A stretch of DNA of 50,015 nucleotides from CAYVUM01 sp964454795 (GTDB lineage: Bacteria > Pseudomonadota > Alphaproteobacteria > Rhodospirillales > Defluviicoccaceae): contig CAYVUM010000010.1 in the NCBI GenBank assembly GCA_964454795.1, forward strand, positions 1 to 50,015, in the 5' to 3' direction. A model generated the notes under the pieces. The model had not been told where the DNA came from. It worked only from the letters and a program-made list of their open reading frames with translations, and ran no database searches. The translations under genes were made by a program, and so were the position numbers. Of the stretch, positions 8,308 through 15,800 are shown one piece after another. The number at the start of each line of letters is the position of its first letter. Positions within the stretch are counted from its first letter, which is position 1.

Positions 8308-8875
8308 GCGGAACGGCGGACCCGCAGCGGACCGGCGCCGCCTGCCAGGCGGCAAGCATCCATCCGGCTTCGGCTCGTTCCATGCCGGTCATCGCCGTCT
8401 CGATCTCCGCTCGCTCCCGCACAGCAAACGCGTCTCCGGCATCGATCGCCACCGCGTACCACAGCCATGCCCGGCGCCGGTCAAGGGGGACGGGGGCCCA
8501 CCCGAAGCGGTAATGGCTGGCCAGCGCAAAGGCCGTCCTGCCGGGGTCGGTGGAACCGCAATACCGGGCACGGTCGGCGCTGTCCGGCTGCATCAGGCTG
8601 GCGATATAGGCTTCGCCGGCGGCCCGGTCGGGCCCGGCCGGCAGCGGCAGCGACGCTTGCTCGCGGGCGGCTTCGGCGGCGAGGTCGCTGGCGCGGTTGA
8701 TCCGGGCGAGCGTCGCGGACTTCGCGCCATCGTCGCCATCCGGCCCGGCGTCTGCAATCCTGCGCACTGCGCCGGATGCACAGCCGGCAGCGGCCCGCCC
8801 GGCCCCGATCGGTGGCGTATAGCCGGTCAGCACGATCAGGCACAGGGCAACCAGGGCCACTCGGGCAGCCGGCAT
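8297..8875 (-). CDS. Exported Sel1-repeat-like protein
   Basis: From the ATG at 8875 the product is 192 residues, with a signal peptide-like start MPAARVALVALCLIVLTGY. Near the C terminus one Sel1-like helical repeat is visible (AFALASHYRFG, PLDRRRAWLWYAVAID). Such repeats usually mediate protein contacts. At the point where a lipobox cysteine is expected (LTG-C) there is tyrosine, coded TAT, one transition away from TGT. It runs convergent to ychF and overlaps its 3' end by 11 bases, and lies a few bases downstream of the hotdog thioesterase pair. Specific function unknown. Confidence 0.7.
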   Translation of the reverse strand: MPAARVALVALCLIVLTGYTPPIGAGRAAAGCASGAVRRIADAGPDGDDGAKSATLARINRASDLAAEAAREQASLPLPAGPDRAAGEAYIASLMQPDSADRARYCGSTDPGRTAFALASHYRFGWAPVPLDRRRAWLWYAVAIDAGDAFAVRERAEIETAMTGMERAEAGWMLAAWQAAPVRCGSAVPLRR

Positions 8876-8879
8876 GCTG

Positions 8880-9308
8880 TCAGGCAAGCAGGAAGTGGGC
8901 GTGGGCCGCCGCCACCGGCTTGTCGGGAGCGGATTGCCACGCCCGGACCCGGACGTTGGCAACCCGGCGGCCCTGCTTGATCACTTCACCGCGGGCGAAG
9001 ATGTCGGCGGGGCCGCACGGCCGCAGGTAGTCGATCGACAGGTTGATGATCCGCGGCACCACGTCCAACCCGGCATCGGCGACCAGATGCAGGATCGCCG
9101 CATGTTCGAGAAGGCCGCCAACGACCCCGCCATGGATCGAGCGCATCACGTAGTTGCCGATGTTGCTCTCGCGGAACCGAAGGATGGTGAGCAGACCATC
9201 CTCGTCACGGATCACCTCGAGACCGACGGTGCGTGCATAGGGAATGAGGTCGTTGATCGCCGCGAAGTCCCCGGCCCGGCGCAGCGCCTCGATCGCCCGC
9301 TCGATCAT
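8880..9308 (-). CDS. PaaI-like hotdog thioesterase (second of a pair)
   Basis: The 142-residue product has the hotdog-fold pattern of PaaI/YigI-type acyl-CoA thioesterases: the active-site segment SIHGGVVGGLLEHAA, NLSIDYLRPCGPADI, the strand IKQGRRVANVRVRA, and a final strand PVAAAHAHFLLA. Its ATG at 9306-9308 overlaps the stop of the upstream paralogue by four bases (ATGA), so translation is probably coupled and the two may form a heteromer. Acyl substrate unknown. The frame is open further upstream, but the overlap and the hotdog start favour 9308. Confidence 0.85.
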   Translation of the reverse strand: MIERAIEALRRAGDFAAINDLIPYARTVGLEVIRDEDGLLTILRFRESNIGNYVMRSIHGGVVGGLLEHAAILHLVADAGLDVVPRIINLSIDYLRPCGPADIFARGEVIKQGRRVANVRVRAWQSAPDKPVAAAHAHFLLA

Positions 9309-9796
9309 CGCGGGGAGGTGGAGGCTGCCGGCGCCGCCGGCAGGCGGTTGACCATGAACGCCCCGGCACACGTGGCCACCGGGTTGCGGAATGTATCCTG
9401 GTAGGCGAGGCCACGGACGAAGGCAACGTGCTCGGTCACCTTGTAGCATTCCGCCGACGCATACAGGTCCTGGTGCGGCGTTGCCGGGCGCAGGTAGTCG
9501 ATGCGCAGGTCCAGGGTCGCCGGTGGGGTGTCATCGCCGATGCTGGCCATCACCGCCAGTCCGCAGGAGGTGTCGAGGAAGGCCGTGACCACGCCGCCGT
9601 GGAGCACGCCGGTGACCGGATTGCCGACCAGCTGTTCGGCATAGGCCATCCGGGTCAGGGCGTGGCCGGCGCGCAGTTCGACCACGGTCATGCCGAGCGC
9701 GCGGCCATGGGGGATCTCTCCGAACACCTCGAGCAGCCGCTGAAGATCCGGCGGATGCTCCGGCCCGCTGTCGGCATTGGTCTTCGCCGGGGTCAT
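9305..9796 (-). CDS. PaaI-like hotdog thioesterase (first of a pair)
   Basis: This 163-residue hotdog protein has GVLHGGVVTAFLDTSCGLAV around the expected active-site helix and TLDLRIDYLRPATPHQDL, as in PaaI-type thioesterases. The ATG at 9796 is preferred because a purine-rich GAGGGCG lies just upstream. An ATG at 9862 would add 22 residues with no ribosome binding site. It is transcribed with the gene at 8880-9308 through an ATGA overlap, and is divergent from the dienelactone hydrolase gene at 9935. The pair shares the IDYLRP motif and looks like an old tandem duplication. Confidence 0.85.
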   Translation of the reverse strand: MTPAKTNADSGPEHPPDLQRLLEVFGEIPHGRALGMTVVELRAGHALTRMAYAEQLVGNPVTGVLHGGVVTAFLDTSCGLAVMASIGDDTPPATLDLRIDYLRPATPHQDLYASAECYKVTEHVAFVRGLAYQDTFRNPVATCAGAFMVNRLPAAPAASTSPR

Positions 9797-9934
9797 CGCC
9801 CTCGCTCCCGCACCACTTGTTCGGGCGACCGCGCCATCGACCGGCGTGGCCGTTTGCGGCATAGTAGCGGGCGCAAGCGCGCGAGTCTGTGCCCGTGTCC
9901 GGCGGGCCTGACTGAATAGCGGGAAGGAGGCAGG

Positions 9935-10603
9935 ATGGGCGAACAGCTTCGATTGACCGCGTCCGACGGCCACTCGTTCAGCGCCTATCGGGCGGGGCCG
10001 GCAGGCCCGCGGAAGGCGGGGCTGGTGGTCATCCAGGAGGTGTTCGGGGTGAACGCCCACATCCGCGACGTGGCCGACCGGTTCGCCGCCGTCGGATATG
10101 AGAGCTTGGCGCCGGCGCTGTTCGACCGGGTCCGCGCCGGGGTCGAGCTGGATTACACGCCCGAGGGCATCGCCGAAGGCCGCGAACTGGCATCGGCGAT
10201 CGGCTGGGACTGGCCGGCGCAGGACATTGCGGCCGCGGCGGCGGCCCTGTCCCCGGCCGGTAAAGTCGGCGCCGTGGGCTATTGCTGGGGTGCTTCGTGG
10301 ACGTGGGTAGCGGCCAGCCGGCTCGGTCTCGACTGCGCTGTCTGCTACTATGGCCGCCACATTGCCGCGATGCTCGAGCAAGCGCCCCGCGGGCCGGTGC
10401 TGATGCACTTTGGCGCCGATGATGCGTCGATCCCCCCCGAGGATGTGGAAAAGATCCGCGCCGCTTACCCCGATATTCCCGTCCACGTTTATCCGGGTGC
10501 GGGGCATGGCTTCAATTGTGACTGCCGCGCCGATTACAACCCGGAGGCGGCGGCGCTGGCGCTGGAGAGGACGCTCGAATTCTTCGCCCGATATCTTGGC
10601 TGA
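9935..10603 (+). CDS. Dienelactone hydrolase family protein
   Basis: This is an alpha/beta hydrolase of the dienelactone hydrolase family, 222 residues long. The nucleophile is Cys117 in GAVGYCWGA. The family's oxyanion-side glutamate is in VIQEVFGVN (E36), the acid lies in HFGADDASIP, and the histidine is in PGAGHGFN. The classical role is opening dienelactone in aromatic degradation, but stand-alone members such as this act on other esters, and no other aromatic-degradation genes are nearby. The start follows GGGAAGGAGG. It is divergent from the thioesterase pair and convergent with creA. Confidence 0.9.
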   Translation: MGEQLRLTASDGHSFSAYRAGPAGPRKAGLVVIQEVFGVNAHIRDVADRFAAVGYESLAPALFDRVRAGVELDYTPEGIAEGRELASAIGWDWPAQDIAAAAAALSPAGKVGAVGYCWGASWTWVAASRLGLDCAVCYYGRHIAAMLEQAPRGPVLMHFGADDASIPPEDVEKIRAAYPDIPVHVYPGAGHGFNCDCRADYNPEAAALALERTLEFFARYLG

Positions 10604-10636
10604 CCGGCCGGGCAGCCAGGGCGCCGGCGCCGCCGG

Positions 10637-11143
10637 TCAGGAGGACGAGCCCCAGGGCTGGATGGCGACGACTGAAATCGCGTTCTTCGGGCTGCCTTCA
10701 ACCAGCTTGTCGGACCAGATCAGGTAGACCAGGGTGTTGCGCTTGGCGTCATACATCCGGGTCACCTGGATGGTTTTAAAGATCGGCGAAGTGCGTTCCT
10801 TGAAGACCTTCTCGCCGCCGTCCTCGGTTTCTTCGATGAGCTGCTCGCGCAAATCTCCGGCGATCACCACCGGCCCCCGCTGGCGGCAGGCGATCGACCC
10901 ATATGACGGGTCCTCGGCGAGACCCACGGCACCCGACAACCCACCGGTCTTGGGACGGCTGACCCAGCACGAGACGTTGGGAACATCGGGATCATCGAAA
11001 ACCTCAACGACGATCTTGTGGTTCGGACCGAGCATCTTCCACACCGTGCTGACAGCACCTATTTCCTCGGGGAGGGCGGCGGGCGCAGTGAACACGCCGG
11101 CAACCGTCAGAACGGCTGCAAGGAAGCGGGAACAAGCGGACAT
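10637..11143 (-). CDS. creA: CreA family periplasmic protein
   Basis: From the ATG at 11143, preceded by an AGGAGG site, the product is 168 residues. It has a signal peptide (MSACSRFLAAVLTVAGVF, cleavage near APA/ALP) and the CreA family body: IGAVSTVWKMLGPNHKIVVE, FDDPDVPNVSCWVSR and LAEDPSYGSIACRQ, then the strand KTIQVTRMYDAKRNTLVYL. CreA is conserved in proteobacteria but its biochemical role is not established. Two cysteines (in SCW and IACRQ) could form a disulphide. It is convergent with the dienelactone hydrolase gene. Confidence 0.9.
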   Translation of the reverse strand: MSACSRFLAAVLTVAGVFTAPAALPEEIGAVSTVWKMLGPNHKIVVEVFDDPDVPNVSCWVSRPKTGGLSGAVGLAEDPSYGSIACRQRGPVVIAGDLREQLIEETEDGGEKVFKERTSPIFKTIQVTRMYDAKRNTLVYLIWSDKLVEGSPKNAISVVAIQPWGSSS

Positions 11144-11460
11144 GGCAAGCCTCCTGGCTCTCGCGCCCGCGCGCCGGGAGCGGTGATCGGACGCAGCGTG
11201 GGTTGACCGTGGCAACGCTGAATTGCGGCAGCGGGATTAACCCTGCCAGGAACGATTTACCCGGTCCAGGGGTTGCTTCGGTCGTGAACACATTGGCAAG
11301 GTAGGCATGCGAAGAGAAGTCCGTCCGAGGGCGTCATCCCTGTCAGGAGCCGCGGCCGGCCAGCCCGGTTGTGACCCGGGAGCCGGTGGCTGGTCGCCAT
11401 GACGCCCGTGCCATTGGCTCGGCGGGCAGGAGCCCGGCCGCAAGGATGGAGGCAGTCTTG
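11144..11460. other. Intergenic region between creA and the unknown exported protein
   Basis: These 317 bases separate two divergent genes, so they should hold both promoters. I see a possible hairpin (GGCAG and CTGCC around 11228-11248) and the ribosome binding site GGAGG of the right-hand gene near 11448, but no convincing hexamer pair and no coding frame. Confidence 0.4.
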
Positions 11461-12516
11461 ATGCTGAGAACCTGGGCGTTTGGTTTGCTGACGTCTGTGG
11501 CGCTGCTGTTCACGGCGCCGGCGATCGCACCGGCCGGCGAGGTGGCGCCGCTCTCCGCCACACGGCTGATGAGCACCCTCGGCCTGACACTCGGCGAGCA
11601 GGTGGCCGTCGAGGAAGGCAAGGTCATCAGCCGCGATCTGGACCGTCAGCTCGACACCGAACTGGCAGCGATGGCGGCTGCCTGGACGCCGGCGCCGGTC
11701 GCAGCGGTCCGGCAGATCCTTATGGGCAATGCGCGGACGCCGGCGCGCCGGGCGTCTTCCGGGACAGCGGTGCAGGTGCCGGTCAACGCCGCCGACTGGC
11801 AGGGCGTCGCCTTCAGCGGTGCGGAGCTCGAGCGTCTCCGTCAGCATCTCGACGGCAAGCCGGGGGACGACATCAATCTCTCCTTGGACGAACGCCGGCG
11901 CCTGGGCGGCCTGAGCGGTGCGGACCTGGCCGCAGCCTACCGGGATGTTCTGAAAGCGCGGATGGATGCCTACGCCAGCCGGGGTCTCGCGGGCATCCCA
12001 CCGTATGCGCGCCGGGTTGGCGATGCGTCGCCGGCGCGCGAGCTGAACGCTGCATTGGCGGCCAGCGAACCACTGCTTCGGGGGCAACTGCATCCGGTGG
12101 TGGCGGCCTTGCGCGGTGCGCCCCTGGCGGTGAACTCGGTGGATCACCGGTTCACGTGGTCACGCCCGACGATCCACGGCCGCAGCGCCGTGGTGCTGAC
12201 CCACGAGGTCGTCGATGGCTCACCGCAGCACCTGGTGATGGTGCAGCGACAATTCTTTGTCTCCCACACCTACAACAGCATGCAGAACCTGACGCTGGCG
12301 GTGCCGTCAAATCGAGGCACACTGATCGTCCAGATCGGCCGCACCTACACGGACCGGGTCGCCGGGGCGTTCAGCGGCATGGAGAAGAACGTCGGTCAGA
12401 AAATGATGCGCGAAACGCTTGCCGGCGCAGTCGGCGGTCTTGCCTCCGCCGCGATAACCGCCGCGGCCGGGCCGGCCGAGACGGATGACCCGAGAGTGGC
12501 TGGCATCGGCCGCTGA
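11461..12516 (+). CDS. Exported protein of unknown function
   Basis: I do not recognise this family. The ATG at 11461 lies eight bases after GGAGG and gives 351 residues beginning with a clear signal peptide (MLRTWAFGLLTSVALLFTAP, cleavage near APA). The mature part is mostly helical and polar. A beta-rich stretch follows (SAVVLTHEVVDG, QHLVMVQRQFFVSHTYNS, GTLIVQIGRTYTDRVAG). A Gly/Ala-rich segment close to the C terminus (MRETLAGAVGGLASAAI) could be amphipathic or membrane-associated. It stands alone between creA and the giant surface protein gene, with which it converges. Confidence 0.75.
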   Translation: MLRTWAFGLLTSVALLFTAPAIAPAGEVAPLSATRLMSTLGLTLGEQVAVEEGKVISRDLDRQLDTELAAMAAAWTPAPVAAVRQILMGNARTPARRASSGTAVQVPVNAADWQGVAFSGAELERLRQHLDGKPGDDINLSLDERRRLGGLSGADLAAAYRDVLKARMDAYASRGLAGIPPYARRVGDASPARELNAALAASEPLLRGQLHPVVAALRGAPLAVNSVDHRFTWSRPTIHGRSAVVLTHEVVDGSPQHLVMVQRQFFVSHTYNSMQNLTLAVPSNRGTLIVQIGRTYTDRVAGAFSGMEKNVGQKMMRETLAGAVGGLASAAITAAAGPAETDDPRVAGIGR

Positions 12517-12827
12517 GCCCGGACTCAAGTCCGCGCTTCGCTTTAAAGCCTACGGACCGGAAAGGGCCCGGCGGCGGGTCTTCCGTTTCGGCGTATCGCT
12601 GCCCTGGGCCGGATGCGGATGGGTCATCGGGCCGGATTGGCCAATCCACTGGTCATGAGGACGGATCGCTCTGGCCGCATCTCGCAGCAACCCCAGACGG
12701 CAATGCCAGCGAACCTGGAAGTCCCTTCCCGACGACCAGGGGTCGGCCACAAAAAAGCCTGACCACGAAAAAGCCTGAGCGGGACGTCCCGCCCCGGCTG
12801 AGAGCCTGCCGGCCATGGCGCCCAGGA
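12517..12827. other. Convergent intergenic region with tandem 16-bp repeat
   Basis: No supported gene. It contains two adjacent 16-base direct repeats with one difference (12747-12762 and 12763-12778). They abut the hairpin listed separately as the terminator of the giant gene. The rest is GC-rich sequence without recognisable features. Confidence 0.5.
12768..12799 (-). terminator. Probable intrinsic terminator of the giant surface-protein gene
   Basis: Read on the minus strand, 29 bases after the stop codon, AGCC and GCGGG can pair with CCCGC and GGCT around the loop ACGT, with a small internal loop. A run of five T follows. The core GCGGGACGTCCCGC (12779-12792) is a perfect 14-base palindrome. 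Confidence 0.6.
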
Positions 12828-15800
12828 TCAGGCGAGAAGACCGTCGTACACGGCCGCGTCTTCGTCAGTCACCGACATGCCGGAGAGAATGCCGGTTGCC
12901 GTGACGCTGCCGATGTTGGTGTTGAGGCCGAGCCCCGCGGTGCCGGTCGCGGAATAGAGCCATTCCTCACCCGGTTCGAGCCAGTTGTTGGCATTGGCAT
13001 CGCCGACATTGAAGCCCGCAACGTCCACGATAGCCTCGACCGAACCGGTGAGGACGTCGTCGTCGACGGCAACCCCGCTCAGCGTTTCGTGGCCGGTGTT
13101 GGTGACGACATAGCTGAACACCAGTTCATCGCCTTCGGTCACTTCGAGAGCCTTGGCCGGGGTATCGGCATCGGCTCCAAGATCACCCGGATGGCCGTCG
13201 GTGCAAACCGCGTACTCAAAACGGATGTTGTCGAACTTCACGTAGGCGGTCTCGTTCGAATAGGTCTTCTGGTCGAGGTATCCGCCGAAGTCGAAGAGGG
13301 TCTCGCCGGCGTCGAGGGACAGGGTTGTGGTGAAGGTCTGCCAGCCGGTGTCGCCGCCGCCTGAAAGTTTGGCCAGATAACGGTCACCACCGTCACCAAC
13401 CAGGCCGCCATTCACGGCGAACAGGGCTTCGACGCTTTCGTCGTCCTCGAACTCATGGTCCTGCCAGAGCTTGTAGTCGAAGCTGACGGCCACTTCGGTC
13501 GCCTGATCAAGCGTCAGGGTCTGCTGCCAGGCACCCGACATGTCATGGATGTCGTGGTTGTCGACGCCGCCCAGTTCGACAACCAGGGCCTCCAGACTGT
13601 CACTGTAGAAGCCGTGGGCGTAGTGGGGTTCGTGCGTGGCGAGGAAGGCGTCATCGATGTAGTGGAAGCCTTCATCATCAGCATCGAAGGTGTAGCCGAC
13701 CGTGACGGTTTCACAAACGCCAGCGGTGCTGCAGTCCGCGTACTCAAAACGGATGTTGTCGAACTTCACGTAGGCGGTCTCGTTCGAATAGGTCTTCTGG
13801 TCGAGGTATCCGCCGAAGTCGAAGAGGGTCTCGCCGGCGTCGAGGGACAGGGTTGTGGTGAAGGTCTGCCAGCCGGTGTCGCCGCCGCCTGAAAGTTTGG
13901 CCAGATAACGGTCACCACCGTCACCAACCAGGCCGCCATTCACGGCGAACAGGGCTTCGACGCTTTCGTCGTCCTCGAACTCATGGTCCTGCCAGAGCTT
14001 GTAGTCGAAGCTGACGGCCACTTCGGTCGCCTGATCAAGCGTCAGGGTCTGCTGCCAGGCACCCGACATGTCATGGATGTCGTGGTTGTCGACGCCGCCC
14101 AGTTCGACAACCAGGGCCTCCAGACTGTCACTGTAGAAGCCGTGGGCGTAGTGGGGTTCGTGCGTGGCGAGGAAGGCGTCATCGATGTAGTGGAAAGTTT
14201 CAGCGTCGTGGTCAAACGTATAGTCGAGGGAGACCGTCTCACAGGCGACCGGGCCGGTGCAGGTGCTGTAGTTGATGGCCAGATTGTCGAATTTTAAAAT
14301 GCCCACCTCACTGGCGGTGGTTTTCCTGTTGAAGGAGCCGCCGAGTGCAATCTCATGGGTCCCGGCCTCCAGCGAAACCGTTTCGCTGAAGGTCCGGTAT
14401 TCGATATCGCCGCCGCCTTCCACCCGGGCGAGATAGTCTTTGCCGTTGTCGCCGATCAGTTCGCTGTTGACCGAGAACAGTGCCTCGACCCATTCGCCGT
14501 GGTCGATGCTGTGATCCGACCAGATCCGGTAATCGAAGCTGATCTCCACGTCGGCGGCCTGTTCCAGGACAAGCGTCCGGGTCCAGCCGCCGGACATACC
14601 GTAAATATCGTGGTTGTTCTTGCCGCCCAGGTAAACGCTGAGCCCCTCGCTACCGTCGGTCCCGTAGTCCCCGTGGTCACCGCTGGCGTAGTACGGCTTG
14701 CTGGTTTTCCGGAACAGATCGTCGGCGTAGGCAAAGCCCTGCGGCCCGCCTTCGAAGTCGTAGGCGATGTGGACCTCTTCGGGCATGCAGACCGCTGCGA
14801 CCGCTTTGACGAACTTCTCGATGTCGACGGCGGTGATGGTTTCGGTGAGGCAGATGTCGTCGATGGCGAAGCTCGTGTCGCTTTCGATAACCAGCTGAGA
14901 CACGTTGCTGGCGTCGATCACCACCGTCTGCTCGCTGCCATCGCCCAGGCCCGCGAGCGAGAGGGATTTGATCAGATTGCCATCGGCGTCGTAAGCGCGG
15001 ATCGCATCGGTCTGATCCCTTTCAAGGTCCTGGATCACCAGTTCGGAGACCGTCAGCGGGGCGTTGAAGTCGAGGACGACGGTGCCGCCGTTGCCGTTGT
15101 CGTCCGGATCATTTGAATCGCCGTCTTCGGAGATGATCAGGACGTTGTTCCGCTCAGTGGAGGCAAGGTCGGTGTCGCCGCCGGTCGGATTGTTGGTGTC
15201 GAAGATCATCGGCAGGGCGGCGTTGCCGTTCGGGAAGAACGCCGAGATCGTGACCCCGACGCCGTTGAAGGCGGTGTTGATGACATCCCCGGCGACCAGC
15301 GGATTGCCGCCGGCATCAGCTTCGAAATCGAGGAAGATCTCGCAAACCGGTCCGGCGGTCTGGAAGAACCCGGCATCGATTGTCGGGTTGAATTCGCCGG
15401 AGCCGAGGCTGATGATCCCGGTCATCAGGGTCGCGGGATCGGCGTCGGAGTCGCGGGTATCATCACCGGCGTTGACCGGGCTGATGCCGTCGAAGCCGTC
15501 CGGCTGAACGAACATCACCTTGTAATCGCCCGGGGTCAGGCCGGTGAAGCTGTAGAAGCCGTCGGCATTGGTGGTGGTCGTCGCCAGTTCATCGCCGCCG
15601 GCAGACAGGAGCTTGACTGTCGCACCGGCGATCCCGGCCTCACCCGGCCCCTGGAGGCCGTCCTGGTCGACATCTGCGAAGACGAAGTCACCGAGGCCGG
15701 CGAGCTTGAAGAACCCGGCATCGATGGAGCGGTCAACTTCGCCGGCCTCCAGCGTGACGACGCCTGACATCGGGCCGTTGCTGTCCAGGTTGGGATCACT

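Noticed and set aside
12550..12816. Possible 88-residue minus-strand gene downstream of the giant protein
   Set aside because: It has no ribosome binding site, runs through the terminator hairpin and the 16-base repeats, and has no recognisable motif.
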